Shown here: positions 21,352 through 31,369 of the stretch, piece by piece | How positions within the stretch are numbered: position 1 is the stretch's first letter | How the letters are laid out: the number at the start of each line of letters is the position of its first letter | DNA from: Blastocladiella emersonii ATCC 22665 | Lineage: Eukaryota; Blastocladiomycota; Blastocladiomycetes; Blastocladiales; Blastocladiaceae | Assembly: GCA_025594325.1 (NCBI GenBank) | Contig: JANHCV010000003.1 | Span: 1,612,001 to 1,676,000, forward strand | Length of the DNA stretch: 64,000 bases | Direction of reading: 5' to 3' | Notes under the pieces: model-generated | What the model saw: only the letters and a program-made list of their open reading frames with translations | Told to the model about the DNA's origin: nothing | The model's database searches: none | Program-made: the position numbers and the translations under genes

Positions 21352-21772
21352 TGACGGGCGACGCTCGGGACGCGAGATGGCGGTGACGGTGGCGGTGGAG
21401 GGCGGGTGGGTCGGATGCCAGCAGGTCGAGGGCGGCGGGTGTCTTGCGGGAGCGGAAGCGACCGAGGCCGAGCAGGCGCGAAGTCAAGAGAGGGGAGGGA
21501 GAGCGGGAGCGGGAGCGGGCGGGGCGGGGCGAGGGGGCGCCCCCTCTTCGCCTGCCTCTTCGCCGCCGCTGTGCAGCAGGCTGTGCAGCACGCCGCTGAA
21601 CACGCAAACGCGCCAACGCGCCAACGCGCCGATCACGTGCTCGGCGCGTCGCTGCCTTGCCGCCGCGCCGCAATCTCTCCCGCGCGCGCGCACGCCAACG
21701 CTGGGCCGCCCACGCCCAAACTAGTTCCCATGTAACTGCCCGCAACTCGACCCGTCCACCCGTCCATCCATC

Positions 21773-23752
21773 ATGCCGCCGGCCAAACCCGGCCGCCCTG
21801 TCTCCCGCCGCCACGCGGCCGCTGTCGCCACCGCTGCCTCTGCAGCCGCCGCGCCGGCCTCGCCTTCGTCTTCGTCATCGTCGTCAGTCGCAACGAACCC
21901 GACCGCTTCCACTGCGCCTGCCGCATCCGCCGCGCCCGCACCGTACGCGGCGCCGCCTCGCCGGAGCGCCCGCCCGCGCAAGCCCAACCCGCATGCCAAC
22001 CTCAGCTGTATCCCGCCCTGCACCTTCAAATCCGATTCGTACGCGGGCCTGCACATCCACGAGGCCAGCTGTCACGTCGTCGACGCCCTCCTGAACCAAA
22101 ATGCACGGGCCCCGGCCGTTGCGTCTGGGCACCAGCCGGGTGAGATCCGCCGCGCCGCGCCGTCTGGTCCCGGCGGGGTGTTTACAGCTCCGCCACCACC
22201 TCCGCTACCACCTCCGCTACCACCGCCGCAGCAGCAGCCTCAGCAGCACTCGCAGCACTCGCAGCACTTGCAGCTTGAGCAGCAGTTGCAGCAGGATGTC
22301 ATCATGCAGGACTCGCCCAAAAACGACTCGCAGGATGGCGTCAGCTCTGCCGAGGACGCCGGGACCGTGACCAACCTCAATGGCAACGTTGTCATGGAGG
22401 ACGCCAACGCCGAGACTGTGACCAACGGCGCGCCCGCTCCTGTCGCTGAAACCACGTCCGCCGCGCCCGCCACGACCGTGCTCGCCTACGGCGCCAAGCT
22501 CCCGATTGGCAAGCACCGTGTTCCGGGAACGACGCCGCCCGTGCCCATTGGCCACGAGCCGATCCCGCGCGCCGTCCAGCAGTCGCCCACCCTCACCGAC
22601 GCGCCGTGGGACCCGTTCCCGGACTTTGTGTCGTGGCGCTTTACCTTCTTCTGCATGGTCGAGGCCGCGCTCTCGGACCGCGAGATCGACGCGCTCATCA
22701 ACCTGATCAACCTGATCGCCGCCATCGTCATTGTCAACAAGTTCGGCAACCTCAACATGTTCCCCGACCGCCTGCTCGTCAAGCTGCCCAAGGGCATCGT
22801 GCAGCGCGAGCTCGTCAAGAAGAGCGCCTTCTACCGCGAGTTCAAGTGCTCCGTGCTCACGGACTCGGATGGCAACAAGTACAACTTCATCACGCTCAGC
22901 GTCGTTCCCTCGCTGCTGCGCGGGTCCCGCCGCGGCGTCACGCTCGACTGGCTCGGGAACAAGTTCCCGAACCTCCTGCGCGGCCTCACCAAGGCCATGG
23001 CCAAGCACGTCCTGCTCGACATCGAGTACGTACTCCCGCATCACTGCCCTCTCTCGAAGTCATGCACTGACGCCACTCTCCTGTTCGCTCCCTGTCCTTT
23101 TCTGCCACCCAGCAACCGCGACGCCAACGCTGCGCTTCGTCCCAAGGACCTTACCGATGCCGCCGGCCGCGTGTCGCAGGTCTGCGGGTTCCAGTGCATG
23201 GAGATCCATCGCACAAGCGACCTCGACCGCCAGCCGATCGTCGAGATCCTCAAGGCCCGCGTCACCGAGTCCCATGGTCGCCTCGTCAACGACTTTTTTG
23301 TGGTACGTTTAACCTCGCCTTGTTATCTTCCTGCCGCTTTACACCACTCGTTACTGATCGCCTCCCCCTGGCGACAAACCCAGGCTCGACGCGGCAACCA
23401 GGGCGGGCTCAACATCATGGAGCCCATCCTCTTCCTCGACTTTGCCGTCAAGGGCTTTGACAACCGCTTCCAGGTCGCCATCGGTCGCTGGTTCTCGCGG
23501 TTCAAGCCCAACAGCAACACCATGCTCGCCCGCGACGCCATCACTCACCTAATCCAGGTGCGCCGCGAGGACGGCCTTGCCGTCGTACCCGTTCCCGCCA
23601 TCGTCGGCCCTGTCCATCTCGTGCCGACGTTCCTCAAGCACCTCGTCAACGGGAAGCCCAAGAAGAAGCCGTACTACCACCTTAATTGGTTCATCGGCCG
23701 CGAGCAGTTCTTCCAGGAGTCTGACACGGCCTTCGACTCGATCCTGCGCTGA
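21773..23752 (+). CDS. Zinc-finger protein resembling Plavaka/KDZ transposon proteins
   Basis: The frame is open for 659 codons from ATG 21773 to TGA at 23750-23752. Two internal stretches look like introns (about 23029-23111, donor GTACGT, and about 23303-23384, donor GTACGT) that keep the frame whether or not they are removed; splicing would give about 600 residues. The N-terminus is low complexity, followed by a C2HC-type finger (CIPPCTFKSDSYAGLHIHEASC) and a Gln-rich stretch. Next comes PWDPFPDFVSWRFTFFCMVE with LSDREIDALINL, reminiscent of the Plavaka N-terminal region (PF..YELA..L....LS...ID..L). Near the C-terminus IVGPVHLVPTFLK followed by YHLNWFIGREQFF resembles the Plavaka ending (ILRSAHLLPVFG... 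FYVNKFID). The central catalytic part expected of an active transposase is not apparent, so this may be an internally deleted or domesticated derivative. Family call by memory of motifs only. Confidence 0.45.
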   Translation: MPPAKPGRPVSRRHAAAVATAASAAAAPASPSSSSSSSVATNPTASTAPAASAAPAPYAAPPRRSARPRKPNPHANLSCIPPCTFKSDSYAGLHIHEASCHVVDALLNQNARAPAVASGHQPGEIRRAAPSGPGGVFTAPPPPPLPPPLPPPQQQPQQHSQHSQHLQLEQQLQQDVIMQDSPKNDSQDGVSSAEDAGTVTNLNGNVVMEDANAETVTNGAPAPVAETTSAAPATTVLAYGAKLPIGKHRVPGTTPPVPIGHEPIPRAVQQSPTLTDAPWDPFPDFVSWRFTFFCMVEAALSDREIDALINLINLIAAIVIVNKFGNLNMFPDRLLVKLPKGIVQRELVKKSAFYREFKCSVLTDSDGNKYNFITLSVVPSLLRGSRRGVTLDWLGNKFPNLLRGLTKAMAKHVLLDIEYVLPHHCPLSKSCTDATLLFAPCPFLPPSNRDANAALRPKDLTDAAGRVSQVCGFQCMEIHRTSDLDRQPIVEILKARVTESHGRLVNDFFVVRLTSPCYLPAALHHSLLIASPWRQTQARRGNQGGLNIMEPILFLDFAVKGFDNRFQVAIGRWFSRFKPNSNTMLARDAITHLIQVRREDGLAVVPVPAIVGPVHLVPTFLKHLVNGKPKKKPYYHLNWFIGREQFFQESDTAFDSILR

Positions 23753-23945
23753 GCAACGCTCGCCCACCATCCCCACCCCGCCGCGCTCGCCCCTCCTCTC
23801 CACCACGTTTGCAACCGCCATGGGCTAGTCCGGCTTGGCTTCATTGCATTCTTTGCCTCACCCAAGTCCGTCGGTCGCGCACGGCTGGTCGCACACGGCT
23901 GCAACTTCACGCGCGGTCCCGACGGTCGCCGGCCCACCACCATCT

Positions 23946-24073
23946 CCGCCGACGCCGGTTCTCGCTCGCCCGCGGCTCCGCCGACGCCGGTTCTCGCTCG
24001 CCCGCGGCTCCGCCGACGCCGGTTCTCGCTCGCCCGCGGCTCCGCCGACGCCGGTTCTCGCTCGCCCGCGGCT
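23946..24073. repeat. 32-bp tandem repeat, four copies
   Basis: Unit CCGCCGACGCCGGTTCTCGC + TCGCCCGCGGCT starts at 23946, 23978, 24010 and 24042, essentially without differences; the array decays at 24074. Because 32 is not a multiple of three, each frame cycles through the same three peptide phases, which makes several spurious open frames here. It lies just downstream of the Plavaka-like gene. Confidence 0.9.
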
Positions 24074-24930
24074 CCGCGGCGGCGGTCGCATCGGCTGCGC
24101 GCGCCGCGACCTATGGCCCGCACTCCGCCTACTCGTTTTCGCGGGTCGACGGGCATCATCAACAGCGCTGAGCCGCCCGACAAGCGTGCCGCCGCGCGCG
24201 ACCGTGCCTCGGCGGCTCGCCGCGCCTTGGCGCTCGTCGAGATCTCTCGCGCGCGCGACTTGGGCCCGCCGCGCAGAAGACGGTGGCGGTGAAGCCGTCG
24301 CCGCCGGATCGTTCCGACACGCGCCACCTCGCTCAAGACCCGGCGCGGGTCAAGTCGCCGCCGTCCTCGCGCGCCGGACCTCGCGCTGCCGCCGCCGCGG
24401 ACCGTGCCACCGCAGCGGCTGTGTGGCCGGCCGGGCCGACTCGCGGCCATCGCATCAGCTCAGCAGCCACCGCTACGCACGGTGGCCGCCGCCGCCGCGG
24501 TGGTCGCTGCTGCCGCGTCCCCACGCTGTCCACCAGTCCCTGGTGGGCGGGTATGGCGTCGCCCGCGGCGGGCATCGCGACCACGTTGCGCAGCGACTAC
24601 TCTCGCTCGCCCTCGCCCCGCGGATCGACCCATAGCAATCAATACATGCATTTGATACTTGACACCGCGTCCCACCGTCCCGCCGCCGCGGCTCGCGGCC
24701 ATGGCAGCTGCAGCTCGCGGCCAAGTCCCCCGTCTGGGCCGGATCTGGGCCTGGCAACCAGATCTGGCCCGGATCTGAGCCAGACGGCTCATCTGGGCCG
24801 GATCCCGCCCCGACACCCGAGCCCCTCCGCGCGCGCCCACCCCGCCGCCCGCGTCTGAGCCGGATCCGGCCCAGAAGCGCAGTCTGGCTCAGATCCGGGC
24901 CAGAGCGGTGCTGCAGGTTTTGCGATGGTA
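24074..24930. other. Right subterminal region of the candidate transposon
   Basis: No gene recognised. From about 24725 the sequence consists of GGATCTGGGCC and GATCCGGCCCAGA words in both orientations, mirroring 19007-19430, and ends in the inverted 19-bp repeat at 24909-24927. Confidence 0.55.
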
Positions 24931-25483
24931 GTGCTCTCATGCAGTGAAGGCGGTGGTCAATCTAAGAAAAGTCGCCGCGTAACGGCGGCCGCATTGGTCG
25001 CGGCGATCGACCAAACGCATCCAACGTCATGGTCTCATGGGTTAACGTGCACGCGGGCGTGGGCTGCAATAGTGGCTTTGAGATCCGCAAGATCCAGAGA
25101 CGCTGATGGTCAAATCGCTCATGGCCACGGTGACGCTCCTCGCTCCTCAGATCACGGAGCAAGGGTAAAACACACGGAATAGGAATATATCATAGAGTTG
25201 TTGGTTGAGTTGAGGTTGGTTGAGTTGAGGTTGGTTGACTTGAGGTTCAGGTTGAGGTTGAGTTGAGGGTGGGTTGGGTGCAAGTTGGACCCCCTGAATA
25301 GCAAGGCCGCCGTTGTCAGGAGCCGCCGGGCCCCCTTGCCCATCCGCCTGCTCGTCGGCGACCCGAACCACACATGCGCCGCCGCCGCGCCTCGCCAACG
25401 GAGCGCTTTGCCGCTCCTCCGTCCGGTTCCCCGTTGACTGGCCGGTCGAGCTTCGCTTCCAGTGGCTTACTGCATTCTCCTCA
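24931..25483. other. Spacer between the candidate transposon and the right repeat arm
   Basis: About 550 bp without a recognisable gene. It holds the 15-bp minisatellite and, at its right edge, two adjacent copies of ATTCTCCTCA (25474-25483 and 25484-25493) marking the inner junction of the inverted repeat. Confidence 0.5.
25201..25245. repeat. 15-bp minisatellite (three units)
   Basis: Three units of TTGGTTGAGTTGAGG (25201-25215, 25216-25230, and 25231-25245 with one change to TTGGTTGACTTGAGG), followed by degenerate TTGAGG repeats to about 25268. It lies between the candidate transposon and the right repeat arm. Confidence 0.85.
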
Positions 25484-28400
25484 ATTCTCCTCATCTTGCT
25501 CGACAGGAAACCAGGTCACGTTGCGCCGGTTGCTCGGGGGAGTTGCGCCTGCCCGCCCACCAAGTTTCGAAGCGCCCGCGGCGATGGCGGCCGTGGCTGG
25601 CCCGAGCGTGAGCACGATGACAATGCGGCCCCCGCCGCCCGCGGTCCAGTCGACCAGTGGCCCGCCCACCTCCCTGCGACGCGGTGTGAATCCTCGACGC
25701 CTTGCGTGCGTGGGGTGGACGTGGCGGCGGCGGCGACGACAGCCGGTCCTCCGTGGCACCCGGAAGTGCGGCCCGCTCCCAACCTCCTGAACTTGCTCCG
25801 CCTCCACCTCCGCCTCCACCTCCACCTCAATTCCATCCCCGCTGCGCTCGGAACCCGCCAACTCACGAAAGGTTGGGCGCGCGAAGCCGCTTGCGGACCC
25901 GCTCCTCCTCAAAACACGCGGCGTCGCCCGCGCGGCCGGCGCAGCGTGGATCTGCTTCGCGCCACCCGCGTCGTGCGAGCGAGCACCTTGCCGCGGCGAG
26001 AGCGCTCCCAGCACTCTCGGCCCAAGCCCAAGCCCACCTCCCTGCACAATCCGACGCGCACTTGGTCACGAGCTGAGTGACATGAGGTCAGAGTGAGCCG
26101 AATGGCCCGGACCCTCTGGCTGAAGGACTCTCGCTCCTGGCTCTGGCCAGAACCAGCGTCCGCTAACCTCAAGCCTGGTTCGGACGGAACCGGTTGTCTC
26201 GATCGCTCCGTGTGGACCACGGCCGTGGAGCGCGCCTCCGCGTTGCGAACCATCTTGCGCGACTGAGCGGGGAACGGCATCGACTCGCCGCGAGCTCGGC
26301 CATTTGGCGGCGGTGGCGGCGGCGGCTTGAGGAACTTGGCCGAGCAATGAGCCGCTGCGCACGCATCCGCAACGGCTCCGCTCGTGTGCGGTTGTTTGGG
26401 CGCGACACTGTAAAGAGTGTCGGCCGCGAAGACGGGACGCGTTGCGCCACACCAGCCACACGGCGCCACCCACACCTTCACTGGACGAGAGGACGAGAGA
26501 AACGAGCGGGCAGAGGTGGACAGGGAGATAGATACTAGTATTACGAAAGAGTCACACCAAACAACGGCGGCGTCTAGTGGGCCGAGTCCATCTGCGCCTC
26601 GACCAGCTTGAAGTAAAAGCCGCGCTTGGCGACCAGCTCGGTGTGCGTGCCCTGCTCGACGAGGCGGCCCTTGTCCAGCGCGAAAAGAATGTCCGAGTTC
26701 ACAATGCTGCTCAACCGGTGCGCAATCGAGATGGTGGTGCGCCCGCGCGACGCAGCCTCGAGGGCCTGCTGGACGGCGGCCTCGGACGCCGAGTCAAGCG
26801 CCGCAGTGCACTCGTCGAGGAGGAGGATCTAGATTTGGGCGCGAAATGAGCGTCAGAGGCGATGGTCGAGTGTGTGGGTGGGCGGGTGCGGGAGGCAGTC
26901 GCGAGGGTTGGGAAGATGAGGGTGAGAGATGGCGTACCTTGGGCTTGCGGATCAGGGCGCGGGCAATGGCGACGCGCTGCTTTTGCTGTGGGAGGGTGAG
27001 TGGACGGAGCGACAGCATTAGTGATCTGGTCCTCCCGCGAAGAAGCACATGGCAGAAACAACGAACGTACCCCGCCCGAGAGCATGCCGCCGCGCTCGCC
27101 GACCGGCGTCTGGTAGCCCTGCGACAGGTTGCTGATGAAATCGTGCACGTCGGCCTGGCGCGCCGCCTCGTACACCTCCTCGTCCGTCACCTTGGACGGG
27201 TCGACGGCGCCGTACTTGATGTTGTCCATGACGGTCCCGTCGAACAGGATCGGCTCCTGGCCGACCAGCGAGAGCGTCGACCGCAGGCTGTGCAGGTCGA
27301 CGGACGCAATGTCGACGCCGTCGATGAGGATGCGACCGCGCGCCGGGTCGTAGAAGCGCTCGAGCTGCTGGATCACCGTCGACTTGCCGCATCTGTTGTG
27401 TTGCGCGACACGAGGCACAAGTGTGAGTGGATGCTTTCGGGATGAGCAGAGTCAAATTTAAGAAAAACGCACCCGCTGGAACCGACGAGGGCGACCCGCG
27501 AGCCCGCCGGGATCTTGAACGAGAGGCCGCGGTGCACGCGCACCTTGGGCCGCGACGGGTACCGGAAGTGCACGTCCTCGAATGTGATCTCGCCGCGCAC
27601 GTTCTCGAGCTTCGGGATCGACTCGGCCTGCCGCGAGATATCGATTGACGGCTTGCGGTCAATCAGGCGGAACACCTCGATGGCCGCCGTGCGCGCCTTG
27701 TTGTAGTCGGGCAGGAACGTGGCGATGCGCCCGCCCATCATGGAGCTGAACATGACCGTCGTGATGGCCTGGAACACGTCCTGGAACGAGTAGATGCCCC
27801 ACCCGATCAGCCGCGACGCGTACGTGAAGGCGACCGCGTACACGATCCAGTTGGCCGCGTTCGAGAACCCAAACGCCGCGCCGCCGAGCAGCGACCCGAC
27901 GCGCGCGTGCCGCGTCGGCTCCTCGAGCAGGTGGTCGTATTCCGCCAAAAACCGCTTCTCGAGCCCGAGCGACGCGATCGTGCGCACGTTCGACACGGCC
28001 TCGGAGCTGAGCGACGACGCCTCGTTGTCGGCCTTCATCCCCGCCAGGCCCTTTTGCGCGCGCGACTGGTACATGCCCGACACGATGATCATGGGCGCGC
28101 ACGCGATCACGACCAGCGACAGCTGCCAGCAGTAGTAGAGCGACAGGATCGCGCCAATCAGCAGCGACATGGACACCTGCGTGATCGTGCCCAGCGTGTC
28201 GCCGACGAGCTTGCGCACCAGCGACGACTCGACCGCCAGCTTGCCCGCGAGCGACCCGACCGAGTTCTCCTTGCGGTCGTAGAACCCGCCCTCCTGCGCG
28301 ACCATGGCCCCGAAGCACATGTCGCGCATCTTCATGACAATCGACTCGCCCGACACCGTGAAGGCGAGCGTCTGCAGGTAGTTGGACACGCCCGCGATGA

Positions 28401-28875
28401 TGGCGATCACCAGGAACACGACGCCCCACTGCGACCCGAGCCGCTCGAGCTCGGCGACCTTGGGCACCAGGGCGCCGTTCACGTACGAGTACGCGTTGCC
28501 GTAGTCGGTGATGGCGCGCGCGTAGACGAGCGCGTACGACGGCGTGATGGCGCCCGCCACGATCGCCGCCGCGAGCCCGAGCAGCGTCCACGGCCACATG
28601 TCGAAATTGAGCCGCATCGCGCGCACGAACGGCCATTTCTCGTCGGACACCTCGTCGTAGATGGTTTTCGGGACGGCGCTCGTGTGCGCCAGCGAGCCCG
28701 TCGACTTGACGCTCGCCGCCCGCTCCAGCTTGACCTCGGCGGCATCCTCGTCCTCCTCCTCCTCGACGTCTTCCTTTTTGTCGCCGCCCTCGACCTGCTG
28801 GTTGCGCACCAGCTCGTAGTAGAAACCCTTGCGCGCCACCAGCTCGGCGTGCGTGCCCGACTCGAGGATGACGCC
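25484..28875 (-). repeat. Right arm of the 3392-bp inverted repeat
   Basis: Pairs base for base with 14877-18268 on the other strand (x to 43752-x). It contains the intact 3' half of the ABCB gene and 1090 bp beyond its stop. It is continuous with the rest of the gene, so it is the donor copy. Confidence 0.95.
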
Positions 28876-31369
28876 CTTCTTGAGCGCCACAATCTTGTCG
28901 GCGTTACGGACGGTCGAGAGACTATCGATGCGAGGGCAAACGGTCAGTCAACCTGTCGAGGACGCGTCAGTTAGAGCGAGAAGACGTACCGGTGGGCAAT
29001 GACGATGGTGGTGCGGCCCTGCGCCGCGTTGTCGAGCGCCTCCTGGACAATGGCTTCTGACCGGGCATCGAGCGCAGAAGTACTTTCGTCGAGCAGCAAA
29101 ATCTTGCGGTCGTAAACGAGCGCGCGGGCGATGGCGATACGTTGCTTTTGCTATGGTGGTGGAGGCGAGGGGCGAAGAGTGAGTCAACTGATCCGAAACA
29201 CGTCGCGTTGCGCCACTACGCGAGCACCACTGCGTCGCGCCACGACGCAGCACCAGTACGTCGCGGCACGACGTCACGCCTTGACGTAGCACCACGAGGC
29301 CGAAGTTCGAAACAAGCACAGAAAGCGTACCCCGCCGGAGAGGTTGCTCGAGCCGATCATGGTGTCGAGCTTGTCGGGGAGGTCCATGACGAAATCGTAC
29401 GCGTTGGCGACCTTGAGGGCGCGGATCACGTCGTCCTCGGTGGCCTCGACGGGCGAGCCCCACACAATGTTCTGGCGGATGGTACCCGAGAACAGGACCG
29501 GCTCCTGGCCGACGTAGCCGATCTGGCTGCGGAGCCACGCCACGTTGATCTGGTCGATGGGCGTGCCGTCGAGCAGGATCGAGCCCGACTGCGGGAGGTA
29601 GAAGCGCTCGAGGAGACCGACGCTACGTTCGAGCGATTTGTTTCGGCGTTAGTGTCTCGGTTCGGTTCGGTTCGGCGGGTACGAGTGATGATGAGCGAGT
29701 AGAAAACTTGCCATGTGCTCTTGCCGCTACCCGAGCTCCCGACGAGGGCGACCGTAGTACCGGGCTCGACGGTCAGGTTGAAGTCGCGGAGGATGGGCTG
29801 GGTCGGGCGGGTCGGGTAGGCGAAGTTGATGTTCTTGAACTCGAGGCGGCCGGCGATCTTGGCGGGCTTGATGCCGCCCTCGTCGAACGGGTTGACCTTG
29901 GACTCGCGGTCAATGACCTGGAAGATCTTGAAGGCGGCGACGCGGGCCGTGGCGAACGAGGCCACGTAGGGCGCCACGTTGCCGAGCGAGAAGGCGCCGA
30001 TCAGCGTCGACATGAACACGGTGACAAGCGTCGCGGGCTGGATCGTGCCGTCGGCCATCTTCTTGGCGCCGAACCAGAACCCGAGCGAGTAGGCCGAGAA
30101 GAGCGAGAAGAAAATGGCGCCGATGCCGATGCCGCCAATGTAGCCCTTCTTGGACTCCTGCTTCTGCACCTCGATGAGCTCGCGCCGGTACCGCGCGCGC
30201 TCGCGCGCCTCGCCGCCAAACGAGACCACGGTGCGGATCGCGTGCAGCACCTCTTCGGCGACCGCGCCGGCGCGACCGTACGACACGAGCGCCTCGCGCA
30301 TGAACTGCATCGTGATCTTGCCCGTGAACCCGGCCGAGCCCATGATCAGCGGGAGCGTGGCCATGAGGACCGCCGCGAGGATCGGGCTACGGATGGGCGC
30401 GAGAGGGAGCGGGTGTGAGTGGACGCGGTCCGAGAGCAATGAGCGCAAGAGAACGTACCCCTTGACAAAGGCGACCGTGTAGGCCGTGATGAAGGTGGTC
30501 AGGTACTGAATCGTGTGGCCAATCTTGTCGCCGATACCCTCCTGGAGCGCCTCGACGTCGGCCGACATGCGTGCCGTGAGCTCGCCGCGCTTCTCGTCGT
30601 CGTAGAAGGCCACCTCCTGGCGCAGCAGGGCCTTGAAGTACTCCTTCTTGACCTTAAGGGCCTGCGATTCGCCCGACCACTGCCAGAAGGCCATCTCGAG
30701 GAACGCGGCCACGATCGTGACGGCGGCGAGCCCGAGGAACCAGTACACGGACACGAGCACGCCGTCGTAGAACTCGTCGGTGCGTTTCGCCCACGCCGCG
30801 TCCGTGTACAGCGCCGGGTGCAGGCGGCGGTCCTGGACCAGCACGTCGTACTTGGTGAACACGGTGATGGCGTCGCCGAGCACAATCGACATGAGCGGTA
30901 GTGTCGCGCCGTTGACCATGGACCCGAGCGTGCCGAACACGATCAGGATCTTGTCGAGCGGGCTCGCGAACCGGAACAGCTGGCGGAACGGCACCGAGGG
31001 CACCGCGGCGGCCGGAGCGCCGGCGGCCGGGGACTTGGGGTCAATGAAGCCCTTTTCTTCGTCGCCGACGAGCTTGCCCGAGGGCACGGGCGCGGATGGC
31101 GCGGATGAGGGCGCCGACTTGGACTCGAGCTCGGTGGCCTTGGGGACGGCCTCGAGGTCGACGTCGGTCATGGGCACGACGTGCGACGGCTGGTGGCCGG
31201 CCGCGGGCGCCGCGGCGGCGTGCACGTCGTTGTCGGCGTTGTTGGCGCGCAGCTGGTTGCCGTCGAGCAGCCGCATGGCGAGCTGGTTGCCGTCGAGCAG
31301 CCGCATGGCGAGCTGCTCGCCGCCGGATGCGGGTAGCGTCGCGTTGGGATGGGGATCAGGTTCACCCAT
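26574..31369 (-). CDS. Full-length ABCB-type (P-glycoprotein/Ste6-like) ABC transporter
   Basis: Eight exons: 30459-31369, 29712-30386, 29331-29622, 28990-29150, 27473-28921, 27071-27392, 26938-26985 and 26574-26828; total 4113 nt, 1370 residues, the usual size of a full ABCB exporter. Order is TMD1-NBD1-TMD2-NBD2. The N-terminus is a ~130-residue low-complexity leader with a tandem peptide duplication ([10 protein letters not shown] twice). NBD1 has [51 protein letters not shown] and IAHRLSTV; NBD2 has [36 protein letters not shown] and [15 protein letters not shown]2 Walker B reads DECT rather than DEAT. The linker is acidic and charged ([16 protein letters not shown]). Introns interrupt both Walker A motifs and both LSGG|Q signatures; the one in NBD1 Walker A uses a GC donor (GCAAGT, 29711). 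The substrate is unknown (multidrug, peptide or pheromone export are family options). Confidence 0.93.

Larger units (their letters stand above)
18988..24927. mobile_element. Candidate ~5.9-kb DNA transposon (Plavaka/KDZ-like)
   Basis: The ends carry a 19-bp inverted repeat: CATCGCAAAACCTGCAGCA at 18988-19006 and its exact complement at 24909-24927. Inside both ends are related GATC/GGCC-rich words; for example CCGGATCTGGCTCAGACG near 19088 resembles CCGGATCTGAGCCAGACG near 24769. Between the ends lie two divergently oriented genes, one resembling Plavaka-type proteins. Terminal inverted repeats plus subterminal repeats are usual for cut-and-paste elements of the Kyakuja-Dileera-Zisupton group. 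I see no clear target-site duplication next to the repeats, so the exact ends or the intactness are uncertain. The element sits wholly in the spacer of the large inverted repeat. Confidence 0.45.

Noticed and set aside
23835-24635. 266-codon frame with repeated ARPRLRRRRFSLARG-like peptides
   Set aside because: The peptide repetition comes from the 32-bp tandem array cycling through frames; there is no family resemblance.
24909-24927. An 8-bp target-site duplication next to the 19-bp terminal repeats
   Set aside because: I compared flanks 18980-18987 with 24928-24935 and nearby shifts and found no match, so I do not claim one.
14877-28875. Calling the structure a composite transposon
   Set aside because: The arms are transporter gene sequence, not insertion sequences, and only the inner element has transposon-like ends.
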